64,000 bases of DNA, from contig NZ_FNOE01000017.1 of the NCBI RefSeq assembly GCF_900106555.1, positions 1 to 64,000 of the forward strand, in the 5' to 3' direction. Shown here one piece after another: positions 24,959-33,747 of this stretch. This DNA is from Nitrosomonas oligotropha (lineage in GTDB: Bacteria > Pseudomonadota > Gammaproteobacteria > Burkholderiales > Nitrosomonadaceae). The first letter of the stretch is position 1. Every line of letters begins with the position of its first letter. The position numbers and the translations under genes were made by a program. The notes beneath the pieces are model-generated. The model did no database searches. It was not told the DNA's origin and saw only the letters and a list, made by a program, of their open reading frames with translations.

Positions 24959-25163
24959 CGTGTTGAACTCGTAAATAAATGATGAAAAGTCTTCTATTCA
25001 ATGATGATAAATCAGTGTTGCAATCGGAATTCTAAAAATGATTAAAGAAAATTTTTTCTTTTCCCGTAAGAAAAACCTCATTAGTTTAATTAAGAAGTCA
25101 TAAATACGATCTATTAACGATTGTTGAATCGATTTTAGATAGAAGACGAGAGGAGCTTAAATT

Positions 25164-25676
25164 ATGTTTCAGGAGCAGGCAATAAATAAAGTCACTGAGT
25201 CATCTGGTTCGGCGATGAATCAAATGGCGAATGAATTTCTGACATTCCGTTTAGGAAGCGAGGAATATGGTATAGAGATACTAAAAGTACAAGAGATAAG
25301 AGGCTATGACGCCATAACGCAGATAGCGAATGCTCCTGAATTCATTAAGGGTGTAGTGAATTTGCGAGGAATAATCGTCCCGATTATAGATATGCGGATT
25401 AAATTCCGGTTAGGAAGTGCGACGTACGACCAATTTACCGTAGTGATAATTTTGAACGTAGCGGGCCGGGTGATGGGGATCGTTGTGGATGGAGTATCGG
25501 ATGTAATCACACTGGGGCTGGAGCAGATGCGTCCTGCGCCGGGATTGGGATCGGTGATTGATACGGAATATATTATGGGACTGGGAACAGTTGACGAACG
25601 CATGCTGATATTGATTGATATCGAAAAAATGATGAGCAGCAGCGATATGGGCTTGATTGAACAAAGTTTAAATTAA
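25164..25676 (+). CDS. cheW: CheW-like chemotaxis coupling protein (copy 1)
   Basis: 170 aa with a full CheW domain: [57 protein letters not shown]. It couples MCP receptors to CheA kinase. Start ATG 25164 has an aggag site. It is closely similar to the copy at 27497-28009 and is followed at once by the damaged MCP gene, so the pair arose by duplication. No CheA, CheY or CheR gene is nearby. Confidence 0.95.
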   Translation: MFQEQAINKVTESSGSAMNQMANEFLTFRLGSEEYGIEILKVQEIRGYDAITQIANAPEFIKGVVNLRGIIVPIIDMRIKFRLGSATYDQFTVVIILNVAGRVMGIVVDGVSDVITLGLEQMRPAPGLGSVIDTEYIMGLGTVDERMLILIDIEKMMSSSDMGLIEQSLN

Positions 25677-25719
25677 TAGAAAGCTACAGTCTCATGAGAA
25701 ATAAATTACACAGGAGATC

Positions 25720-26899
25720 ATGACAATAAAGGCCCGTCTAGCTGTCTTCCGCGGCAATGATAGTAGGTGTTTTATTGGCGATTGTAATTGGGTTATTGTT
25801 GATCCGGGCGATTGTAAATCCTTTAAATGAAGCCATCAATGTAGCCAATGCCGTGGCATCCGGTGATCTGACCAGCCGTATTGAGGTCAACTCAACGAAT
25901 GAGACCGGGCGTTTATTGCAAGCATTGAGAACGATGAATGATAGTCTGGTGGACTTGGTGGGTAAGGTGCGGATGAGAGCCGATCAGATCTCAACGGTAT
26001 CCGGCGAGATTGCTTCCGGCAACTCGGATTTGAGCCAGCGAACCGAAGAACAAACATCCAGTCTGGAAGAAACCGCATCGTCAATGGAAGAACTAACCTC
26101 CACCGTGAAACAAAATACGGATAATGCTCGTCAAGCGAATCAATTGGCGACAGGCGCATCCGAAGTCGCGATGAAAGGTGGTGCAGTGATTGGTCAAGTG
26201 GTGCAAACCATGAGTTCGATCAACGATAGCTCCAAGAAGATTGTTGATATTATCAGCGTCATTGATGGCATCGCTTTTCAAACCAATATATTGGCTCTTA
26301 ATGCCGCAGTCGAAGCAGCACGTGCCGGTGAACAAGGCCGTGGCTTTGCAGTGGTAGCGACAGAAGTACGCACGTTGGCGCAACGCTCAGCGGCAGCGGC
26401 AAAAGAAATCAAGGAATTGATCAGTGACTCGGTAGCGAAAGTGGAAAATGGTACGCGTCTAGTCGATGAAGCGGGTACGACGATGGATGAAATTGTCAAC
26501 GCAGTCAAACGTGTCACCGATATCATGAGTGAGATTTCAGCTGCATCGCGAGAACAAAGCTCCGGTATCGAGCAAGTTAACCAGGCTGTGACACAAATGG
26601 ACGAAGTCACACAACAAAATGCTACCTTGGTGGAACAAGCTGCTGCAGCGGCAGAATCCATGCAAGAACAGGCGCAAGCATTAATTCATGCGGTAAGTAT
26701 ATTCAGATTATCCGGCGGTTACTCAACACCAACGGCCGTTAAGAGAAGTAATCGCGCAACCGCAGTTACCAAACTGCCGAATCGCGGTCCTGCAAGGAGA
26801 AGAACGGCGGTAAAATCCGAGCCGGATGTTAGAACGTTACCCGAGCAACCACGTAAAGTAGCTGCCGGAGGCGGTGACGATAACTGGGAAGAGTTCTAA
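25720..26899 (+). pseudogene. Internally deleted methyl-accepting chemotaxis protein
   Basis: The original start (ATG 25720, cagga just upstream) encodes MTIKARLAV, the same N-terminus as the intact MCP downstream (TIKSRLVF). The sequence then jumps, out of frame, into the second transmembrane helix: an ORF from ATG 25757 reads [20 protein letters not shown]. By alignment to the intact copy, about 180 residues (first TM helix and the whole periplasmic sensor) are missing. The HAMP and signalling domains (380 aa from 25757, with [19 protein letters not shown]) are complete and open, ending in NWEEF, a likely CheR/CheB-docking pentapeptide. It may be a decaying gene or produce a sensorless signalling protein from 25757, which has no ribosome binding site. 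Confidence 0.8.
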
Positions 26900-26920
26900 A
26901 ACTTTCTGAGTAGTTTCAAG

Positions 26921-26953
26921 AACACCATCCGGATTTCCGGGTGGTGTTTTTTT
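26921..26953 (+). terminator. Rho-independent terminator after MCP copy 1
   Basis: A 12-bp stem with one G-T pair (AACACCATCCGG/CCGGGTGGTGTT), 4-nt loop and seven T, 22 bp after the stop. Confidence 0.92.
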
Positions 26954-27496
26954 ATTCAAACACAATCTTTTGAAAAAAAACTGTAGTACTTGAAAGTTAT
27001 TTTTCACCATCAAGCAGTCTTTTTAGACTCAATTTTCATCAATAGCTATTAAATTGTGTGTCTTCCAGGTGCCAGTGAAATTTGGCCCGGAACACTCGGT
27101 TGCTGACAATCCGTTCTTTCCATGGGCCGCATAGCCCCATTTCTATTGATAAAAAGTATCTCTTCGCGTTTGTAGATTCATCAATGGCCCCGGCAGTTCT
27201 AGTGGTCAGAATTGTTCAGCGGAATCGTAATATTCATAATTTTTGCAGTGTTATCAGAATGGAATTTTAGTAAGTAAGATAATTCCTGCAAACTCATGCC
27301 ATTAATTCTTAGGATAAAAGAAGAATCGACCGGCAAAATATATAGGTTTGAATTCCGTAAGAATGAACTGCATTTTATGAAATAGAAGAATTTATGAAAA
27401 TTAAGAAGTTTATGAAGAAATCTTAATGAAGAATCGATGAAAACTGATTAACGATCGACTGATTCAGTTTTTAGTTAGTGTGTAGAGGAGCTAAAC
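26954..27496. other. Intergenic region before second cheW
   Basis: 543 bp with no coding sequence that I can support. It must hold the promoter for the second cheW-MCP unit; a ribosome binding site (gaggagc) lies just before 27497. Rich in A+T toward the cheW end. Confidence 0.55.
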
Positions 27497-28009
27497 ATGT
27501 TGCAAGAGCAAGCGGTTAATGTACTCATTGAATCACCCGGTTCTGCGGTTAAACACATGACTAATGAATTTCTAACCTTCCGCTTGGGTAATGAAGAATA
27601 CGGAATCGAGATACTCAAAGTACAAGAAATCAGAGGATATGATTCTGTTACGCAAATAGCGAATGCTCCGGATTTTATTAAAGGGGTTGTTAATCTGCGG
27701 GGGATCATTGTCCCGATCCTCGATATGAGGATCAAATTCAGGCTGGATCGTGTGGAATACAATCAATTCACTGTGGTTATTATTTTGAATGTCGCCGGGC
27801 GAGTCATGGGGATTGTCGTGGATGGCGTATCGGATGTGATTGAACTTGAAGCCAATCAAGTCCGCCCTGCGCCTGAATTTGGCGCTGTGATCGATACCGA
27901 ATATATCACGGGATTGGGAACTGTTGCAGAACGGATGTTGATATTAATTGATATCGAGAGACTGATGAGTAATAGCGATATGGGTTTGCTGGAACGAAGT
28001 ATAGGTTGA
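27497..28009 (+). CDS. cheW: CheW-like chemotaxis coupling protein (copy 2)
   Basis: 170 aa, with the same domain layout as copy 1 ([36 protein letters not shown]). 45 bp upstream of the intact MCP gene. Substitutions between the copies are concentrated in the N- and C-terminal tails and the segment around residues 105-130. Confidence 0.95.
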   Translation: MLQEQAVNVLIESPGSAVKHMTNEFLTFRLGNEEYGIEILKVQEIRGYDSVTQIANAPDFIKGVVNLRGIIVPILDMRIKFRLDRVEYNQFTVVIILNVAGRVMGIVVDGVSDVIELEANQVRPAPEFGAVIDTEYITGLGTVAERMLILIDIERLMSNSDMGLLERSIG

Positions 28010-28054
28010 TGTAGGTAAAGTAATTTTTAATAGAGAAACTTTAAGGAGGCACCA

Positions 28055-29779
28055 GTGTTTAATAACTTAACAATAAAATCGCGATTAGTGTTTGTAATAA
28101 GTTTGTTGTCGATATTGCTGGCCGGTATCGGTGGTTTGGGTATCTATGGAATGAATCAAACAAACGATGCTTTCAAAGGAGTATATGAGGATCGCGCTGT
28201 GCCCCTGGGGCATCTGGGCTTGGTTATTGACCGGATGCAACGTACGCGTTTGAATGCAGTATTGTCCGCTTATGCGCGTAAGCCTGAGGTGGTAAAAGAA
28301 CGGCAGGCAATGACTGATCAGCGGGATGCCGAGATTGCCACAGCATGGCAAAAGTACGTGGAAACCAATTTGACGCCGGCAGAAAAAACACTGATAGAAA
28401 ACTTTAATCACGAATGGAAAGCCTATACGGAAGCTCGAAATCATACAATGGTCTTGGCAGCGGCTGGGGATTATGATGCGGCGATTGTAAATGCTACTAA
28501 TGCAACGCCTAAATTTGATGGGGCGCATGCCACCATGTTCAAATTAATCGATCTTCAGCGTGATGAGGGTGCTAAGGAATACGCGGCATCGCAAAAAAAC
28601 TACGAGAATATTTTTATCACCAGTGTGGTTGTGATTGCATTAGGAATACTGCTGGCAGTAATCATCGGTTTTCTTCTGATACGTGCAATTATCGGCCCTC
28701 TGAATGAAGCTGTCGCAGTGGCAAATGCCGTGGCATCCGGTGATCTGACCAGCCGCATTGAAGTCAATTCAAACAACGAAACCGGGCGGTTGTTGCAAGC
28801 ACTGAAAACCATGAATGACAATCTGTCGGATCTGGTGGATAAGGTGCGTGCAGGTACAGATCAAATCTCAACGGCCTCCGGTGAGATTGCTTCCGGCAAT
28901 TCGGATCTGAGCCAACGTACCGAAGAGCAAGCATCCAGCCTGGAGGAAACCGCCTCTTCAATGGAAGAGCTCACTTCCACAGTTAGACAAAATGCCGATA
29001 ATGCTCGTCAAGCCAATCAGCTGGCAGCAGGCGCTTCCGAGGTCGCAGTGAAAGGGGGAGCGGTAGTCGGTCAGGTTGTGCAAACCATGAGTTCGATTAA
29101 TGAAAGTTCCAAAAAGATTGTTGACATTATTAGTGTCATCGATGGTATCGCTTTCCAAACGAATATTTTGGCGTTGAATGCCGCGGTGGAAGCAGCGCGC
29201 GCGGGTGAGCAAGGGCGTGGATTTGCCGTGGTGGCGACAGAGGTGCGTACCTTGGCGCAACGCTCAGCGGCAGCAGCTAAAGAGATCAAGGAGTTGATCA
29301 GTGATTCTGTCGCCAAAGTGGAAGACGGTTCTCGCCTTGTTGATGAGGCGGGCTCGACGATGGATGAGATCGTCAATGCTGTGAAACGCGTCACGGATAT
29401 TATGGCGGAAATCTCAGCTGCGTCCCAGGAGCAAAGCTCGGGTATTGAGCAAGTGAACCAAGCCGTCATGCAGATGGATGAGGTAACACAGCAGAATGCA
29501 GCATTGGTGGAAGAGGCCGCCGCCGCTGCCGAGTCCATGCAAGACCAAGCGCACTCCCTGACACAAGCGGTCAGCACCTTCAAGTTATCGCATGGCAGCA
29601 GCAGTACCGCAGTCACGCCGGTTAAAAGAAGCAATCGAACGGCGCCGGTTACCAAACTACCTAATCGCGGGTCTGCTACCAGAAAAATTGCAGCCAATCC
29701 CAACTCGGGCTCGACAGCACCAGAATCTCAACCGCGCAAGGTTGCCGCAGGCGGTGGTGGTGACTGGGAAGAGTTCTAA
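28055..29779 (+). CDS. Methyl-accepting chemotaxis protein, intact
   Basis: 574 aa receptor. TM1 at about 8-30 ([20 protein letters not shown]), a periplasmic four-helix-bundle sensor (residues ~31-185, 4HB_MCP-like), TM2 at ~188-210, a HAMP domain, and the cytoplasmic signalling domain with the hairpin tip [19 protein letters not shown]. Ends with DWEEF, a variant of the NWETF pentapeptide that recruits CheR/CheB. The start is GTG at 28055, preceded by aaggagg. Ligand unknown; the 4HB sensor often reads small molecules or redox cofactors. The partner cheW lies directly upstream. Confidence 0.93.
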   Translation: MFNNLTIKSRLVFVISLLSILLAGIGGLGIYGMNQTNDAFKGVYEDRAVPLGHLGLVIDRMQRTRLNAVLSAYARKPEVVKERQAMTDQRDAEIATAWQKYVETNLTPAEKTLIENFNHEWKAYTEARNHTMVLAAAGDYDAAIVNATNATPKFDGAHATMFKLIDLQRDEGAKEYAASQKNYENIFITSVVVIALGILLAVIIGFLLIRAIIGPLNEAVAVANAVASGDLTSRIEVNSNNETGRLLQALKTMNDNLSDLVDKVRAGTDQISTASGEIASGNSDLSQRTEEQASSLEETASSMEELTSTVRQNADNARQANQLAAGASEVAVKGGAVVGQVVQTMSSINESSKKIVDIISVIDGIAFQTNILALNAAVEAARAGEQGRGFAVVATEVRTLAQRSAAAAKEIKELISDSVAKVEDGSRLVDEAGSTMDEIVNAVKRVTDIMAEISAASQEQSSGIEQVNQAVMQMDEVTQQNAALVEEAAAAAESMQDQAHSLTQAVSTFKLSHGSSSTAVTPVKRSNRTAPVTKLPNRGSATRKIAANPNSGSTAPESQPRKVAAGGGGDWEEF

Positions 29780-29787
29780 GTACTTGT

Positions 29788-29826
29788 ACAAGAGCGCTGC
29801 CATGCGAGGCGGCGCTCTTGTTTGTT
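29788..29826 (+). terminator. Rho-independent terminator after MCP copy 2
   Basis: A stem of 14 pairs (ACAAGAGCGC...GCGCTCTTGT, one G-T pair, GC-rich) with a 6-nt loop, then TTTGTT. 8 bp after the stop. Confidence 0.9.
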
Positions 29827-30409
29827 ATCCGTAGTAATTCAGCAAGATCAATCCCTTCCGAAAATAATATCTCCTTGCGCTGCGCTGATTGGCGAGCCAG
29901 TCAGCGCATTCTGTTCCACACTCACCCACCGTGCATGCCGAATATTCCGCCGGTTCAACCACGGTTAGTATATTCATCCCGTAGTCATTTAGATCTTTGA
30001 ATCAAGGTGATAGTCTTGTAGTGCCTTGGTTTTTACTAGCCTGCCATTGTCATGCTCAAAATGCTTTTTTGTTGGATTACTTATTTTGGAATCTGAAAAG
30101 TTCAATGGCCGCGCATTTAACAGCGCGTTGCAGCATAAAATACTTTGTAGATAGAGGGAAATATGCTATTTATTACGAAATATAGAACTACGCTGCTCCA
30201 GTAAAATGTGCAGATGAGAAATTACGCCACGGAAATTTTTGAGTCATCGATATATGATCAGCAAAATAAATAATAAAAAAGCAGCTATCAATGGATATTT
30301 GTCATTATCTCAGCAAGCGGGAGCAGCGTTGATCCGGCATGTGAAAAAAACTTTATACCGGTCATTTAAGCTTCTTTCTATGCACAGACTTTCAGAAGGA
30401 GTGAATCGT
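29827..30409. other. Intergenic region before D,D-carboxypeptidase
   Basis: About 580 bp with no convincing gene. A second inverted repeat (tgcgctga/tcagcgca, near 29880-29907) is present. The frame of the next gene is open back to 30239 but that part looks non-coding. Two ~60-codon frames seen here have no coding character. Confidence 0.55.
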
Positions 30410-31654
30410 ATGACGATACCGGAGCGTATAGGAGTGAAAGTTTTTTTTGTTCTCGCGGTTTTATTGACTATGGTGAGTCCGGCGCAAGCGAATCCGCGTT
30501 CTGCGGCTATCGTAATCGATGCCAGTAGCGGCGCCGTGCTGCATGAATCCAATGCGGATGCCAGCCGTTATCCGGCTTCATTGACTAAAATGATGACGCT
30601 TTATATGTTGTTTGAAGCGATCGAGCAACACAAAATGACGCTGGATTTCCGCATGCCGGTATCTGCGCATGCGGCATCGATGCCGTCAACGAATATCGGT
30701 TTGCGCGCCGGGGATAGTATCAGTGTGCGGGAAGCGATTCCGGCGTTGATTGTGCGTTCTGCAAACGATGTGGCGGCTGTGGTGGCCGAAGCTTTGGGTA
30801 CCAGTGAAACGAATTTTGGCCGCATGATGACAGAGAAGGCGCGTAAGTTGGGTATGCATTCCACCACCTTTCGCAATGCTTCAGGTCTGCCCAATCCTGA
30901 ACAAAAGACAACAGCACGGGATATGGTCACTCTCTCCGCACGGCTGATCAAGGATTTTCCCAAGTATTATCATTATTTCTCCACGCAGTCGTTCAACCAC
31001 AAAGGCATCACTTATAAAAGTCACAACCGCATGGTGCGTAATACACCGGGTGTGGATGGTTTAAAAACCGGGTTTATCCGGGCTTCCGGTTTTAATGTGG
31101 CGACTTCCGCCAAGCGCGGCGATCGTCGCGTGGTTGCTGTTGTAATGGGAGGAAACACAGCGGTGGCGCGCGATCAACACATGGCGCAATTGCTGGATCG
31201 CAGTTTTAATCAGGGTGCGGTTCATTTGGCCAGTAATACCACGGATAGCCGAGCCGTACCAACAGTATCGCCTAGCGAACGGAAAGAGAAAGCCAGAACC
31301 CAAGCTCCACTGCCCAAGTCCACTCTGATTGCTCAGAAAACAGCCGAACCTGCGGCACAACAACTGGCCGTTAAACCATCAGCCAGTCCGCAATCTCAGC
31401 CGCAAAAGGCGGCTATGCTGCCGAACGATGGCTGGGCGGTGCAGATCGGTTCTTACCAGGAATCGAACCGGGCGCGTGCACAAGCTCAGGTTGCCGCACG
31501 CTTGATACCGGGCGAAGTGGTAATTACCGAAGTGGAAGTCAGTAATCGCAAATTGTACCGGGCGCGTCTGGTAGGTTTGCAGGAAAACCAAGCGCGTACG
31601 GCCTGTCAGAGTCTAGTGCGGCAGGGCATGGGATGTCTTGTGGTGCGATCGTAA
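30410..31654 (+). CDS. D-alanyl-D-alanine carboxypeptidase (S11) with SPOR domain
   Basis: 414 aa penicillin-binding protein of the DacA/PBP5 class. Signal peptide 1-27 (AQAN cleavage). Catalytic motifs SLTK with S57/K60, SAN (S117) and KTG (K219-G221) are intact, so it should trim the terminal D-Ala of peptidoglycan stem peptides. Residues ~265-335 form a Pro/Ala/Gln-rich linker; the C-terminal ~75 residues (GWAVQIGSYQESNRARAQAQ...) are a SPOR domain, which binds denuded septal peptidoglycan. This points to a role at the division site. Start at 30410 (agaagga upstream) is favoured over 30239 because it begins the signal peptide. Confidence 0.93.
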   Translation: MTIPERIGVKVFFVLAVLLTMVSPAQANPRSAAIVIDASSGAVLHESNADASRYPASLTKMMTLYMLFEAIEQHKMTLDFRMPVSAHAASMPSTNIGLRAGDSISVREAIPALIVRSANDVAAVVAEALGTSETNFGRMMTEKARKLGMHSTTFRNASGLPNPEQKTTARDMVTLSARLIKDFPKYYHYFSTQSFNHKGITYKSHNRMVRNTPGVDGLKTGFIRASGFNVATSAKRGDRRVVAVVMGGNTAVARDQHMAQLLDRSFNQGAVHLASNTTDSRAVPTVSPSERKEKARTQAPLPKSTLIAQKTAEPAAQQLAVKPSASPQSQPQKAAMLPNDGWAVQIGSYQESNRARAQAQVAARLIPGEVVITEVEVSNRKLYRARLVGLQENQARTACQSLVRQGMGCLVVRS

Positions 31655-31697
31655 GGTTCCTATAAAACGATTTTTTCCATCGAACTGGCTGGACAAC

Positions 31698-31727
31698 ACC
31701 GGAAACCGCCTATCATAGGCCGCCGGT
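31698..31727 (+). terminator. Two-tier hairpin after the carboxypeptidase
   Basis: Outer stem ACCGG/CCGGT encloses inner stem GCCTAT/ATAGGC. It is followed by AAAATTT rather than a clear U-run. It could be a terminator or part of the structured leader of the next gene. Confidence 0.4.
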
Positions 31728-31771
31728 AAAATTTGTGCTAAGCTACTCCTGTCATTACTATTTGATTTTAG

Positions 31772-31851
31772 GTATTAAATGCCCCGAAAGCAGGACAAAT
31801 AACCTAGATGAAATGGTACGGACTTCCCTTATTTAAGGGACTCTTCAAGCT
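31772..31851 (+). promoter_or_regulatory. Possible structured leader of PEP-CTERM gene 2
   Basis: Seen: an imperfect stem TAGGTATT/AATAACCTA (about 31771-31807) enclosing CCCCGAAAGCAGGACAA, then a hairpin TCCCTTA/TAAGGGA. No uridine run follows the second hairpin, and the gene starts 60 nt later. I cannot assign this to a known riboswitch. Could be chance base pairing. Confidence 0.3.
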
Positions 31852-31904
31852 TATGATCATTCACTCAATAAGAACAAATTATCTTTGATCGACAGGAGAA
31901 CAAA

Positions 31905-32939
31905 ATGAAAAAGAAATTGGTAACGTCATTATCAGTGATAGGAAGTCTCGCATTGTTGTGGACTGGCAATGCGCTTGCGGTCAGCTTCAGTACTTTTGTA
32001 GGTGGTACAGGCGGTTCGCCCATCGGATTTGCCTATGCGGGCAATAAATTCGTAGGTTCGAATTATTTTAACAATCAACTCTATCAAACGGATCTCAGCG
32101 GCGGCAATCTTCTGCCTTTCGGAGCGCCGTTGCCTATCAGCAGTGGCAGCATTGGTGAAATATATGTTTCCAGTTCTTTGGGACTGGGCGGGTTCGGATC
32201 GACTGACGCGCGCGATATATTTGCCGGATCAGAAGCGGCGGGCAATGTTTACCGTTTTTCAAACGACGGATCAACGCAATCGCTGTTTGCTACCGGATTG
32301 AACGGGGATGTTCGCGGGATCGCTTTTGATCCTTATGGCAACTATGGTTTCAATATGGTGGTGACAACACAGACGGGTAATGTCTATCGAGTCGATAGCT
32401 CGGGTTCCGCCACTTTATTAGCCAATGTCGGTGCGGATGCTGAAGGTTTGGATTTTACACCTCAGGCATTTGGCGATATTCCAGCGCATACATTGGTCGT
32501 TGTCTCGGAAGGTACCGGGCGATTGACAGCTATTTCCCCCGATGGCACAGAAAAAGACTTGGGACTCCACTTTGGTACACCTGAAATGCTGAGCTTTGTG
32601 CCCTTAAACTTAGGTGACAGCGGCAATCCGCTGGAGGGTTTTTATGCTGCGGATTATCCCGTTAATGTGATTAAAGCCGGTGCAAGCGAATTTTCAGCTT
32701 ACAAAGGTGATGCAGTGATTACCGATGAAGGCAATCACAACATGTACCATATATTTTGGGATAGTGCGGCCGGGGCATTTAGTACCAGTGTTATCGGTAC
32801 CTTCCCGAATCAGCCGGAAGATGGAATTTTTCTAACTGCAGCAATCCTGACCCCGGTGCCGGAACCTGAATCCTATGCAATGTTGTTGGCAGGGCTAGGC
32901 TTATTAGGATTCATGGCACGCCGCCGTAAGATTTCTTAA
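31905..32939 (+). CDS. PEP-CTERM protein, beta-propeller-like
   Basis: 344 aa exported protein. Signal peptide 1-~26 (LLWTGNALAV). The body has repeated GNVYRFSNDGS, VRGIAFDPYG, GNVYRVDSSGS and EGLDFTPQAFG segments of about 40-50 residues, as in NHL/SMP-30-like beta propellers. The C-terminus VPEPESYAMLLAGLGLLGFM then ARRRK is a PEP-CTERM exosortase signal. Ribosome binding site aggag at ~31892. The second PEP-CTERM substrate of the window; no exosortase gene is in the window, so it is sorted by machinery elsewhere in the genome. It has its own terminator. Confidence 0.9.
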   Translation: MKKKLVTSLSVIGSLALLWTGNALAVSFSTFVGGTGGSPIGFAYAGNKFVGSNYFNNQLYQTDLSGGNLLPFGAPLPISSGSIGEIYVSSSLGLGGFGSTDARDIFAGSEAAGNVYRFSNDGSTQSLFATGLNGDVRGIAFDPYGNYGFNMVVTTQTGNVYRVDSSGSATLLANVGADAEGLDFTPQAFGDIPAHTLVVVSEGTGRLTAISPDGTEKDLGLHFGTPEMLSFVPLNLGDSGNPLEGFYAADYPVNVIKAGASEFSAYKGDAVITDEGNHNMYHIFWDSAAGAFSTSVIGTFPNQPEDGIFLTAAILTPVPEPESYAMLLAGLGLLGFMARRRKIS

Positions 32940-32957
32940 AGAGAATTCTGTTCTGGA

Positions 32958-32989
32958 AATTAGAGGAGCTTAGGTTCCTCTAATTTTTA
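32958..32989 (+). terminator. Rho-independent terminator between PEP-CTERM and FecR genes
   Basis: Perfect 10-bp stem (AATTAGAGGA/TCCTCTAATT), 8-nt loop, then TTTTT. The A-rich left arm could also serve the convergent minus-strand FecR gene, which ends at 32987. Confidence 0.88.
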
Positions 32990-33538
32990 CTGCGGCAGGG
33001 AGCGCCAAGGCGCAATGTCGCGTTCTGTGATTAACCGGTGTTTACTGATACTGGTGTCATCAAAATCAGCTTGTTCAAGCGCGTTGATCTGATAAGTTCC
33101 TGAAGCGACCTGGATCTTAATGTGTCCGTCCGCGACTGCGATATTACTGATGCCATCTTTATGCATCTCGATGCTGAAGCGAGTGCCGAAATCCTTGATG
33201 ATGGCATTGCCAACTTTGACTTCAAGTTGATTGATAGTATCCTTTTTGATATCGAAATAAACATTTCCCTTAAATAGCTCGACTTGTAGCGGCTGACTTT
33301 CTTTTACCGCGACGGAACTGCGCGTATCGAGTGCCATGTTGATACCGGGTGCTATCGTAGTGACCAGGGTATCTTCGGATTTTGTTTCATAAAAACGGAT
33401 GCTAGGCGGTTTACCAAAATACCACGTCATCAAGCCCAGCAGTATGCAGATACTCATGATTGCACTGTGCACGAGAAAACGCCGCCAACTGAAAACAAAA
33501 GTGAATGGTTGTATAACCGGTGGTTCAGGTTCCTGCAT
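32987..33538 (-). CDS. Orphan FecR-domain membrane protein
   Basis: 183 aa. One TM helix at ~26-43 (SAIMSICILLGLMTWYFG) and a periplasmic FecR domain: LDTRSSVAVK, VELFKGNVYFDIKKD, VKVGNAIIKDFGTRFSIEM, VADGHIKIQVASG. Known: FecR-type proteins sense an outer-membrane receptor and control an ECF sigma factor. Here the N-terminal sigma-binding part is nearly absent (~25 residues before the helix) and no sigma factor or TonB receptor is adjacent. A structural or polysaccharide-related FecR domain is also possible. It converges with the PEP-CTERM gene. Confidence 0.8.
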   Translation of the reverse strand: MQEPEPPVIQPFTFVFSWRRFLVHSAIMSICILLGLMTWYFGKPPSIRFYETKSEDTLVTTIAPGINMALDTRSSVAVKESQPLQVELFKGNVYFDIKKDTINQLEVKVGNAIIKDFGTRFSIEMHKDGISNIAVADGHIKIQVASGTYQINALEQADFDDTSISKHRLITERDIAPWRSLPQ

Positions 33539-33747
33539 TTTGTTTGAGCGAAGAAAAAATGAAAGGGGAAATTATATACTGATGACAGTAATTTTTTCAG
33601 CTTGCCAGCGAGACTTGCGGTCAACCAAGGATTTGCCATGACTATAGATAGGCCCGACTCCGCGCATTGCCGTCGAGCGTATACAACGCGAGCTGGGGGA
33701 AAGGTTGTTACGGAGGCGGGTTCCGGCAGATAAAAGTAATTATCTGC

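Larger units (their letters stand above)
25164..29779. repeat. Tandem cheW-MCP duplication
   Basis: Unit 1 (25164-26899) and unit 2 (27497-29779) have the same gene order, near-identical CheW proteins and MCP signalling domains; the spacing of start codons of the two cheW genes is 2333 bp. The units differ mainly by the internal deletion in the first MCP and by diverged intergenic DNA. Confidence 0.85.

Noticed and set aside
26954..30409. Short frames in the two cheW/MCP-flanking intergenic regions
   Set aside because: 60-codon frames without ribosome binding sites or similarity; probably chance.
31825..31842. Sigma-54 promoter of PEP-CTERM gene 2
   Set aside because: The -24 GG is followed at the right spacing by CC rather than GC, so the match is too weak to claim.
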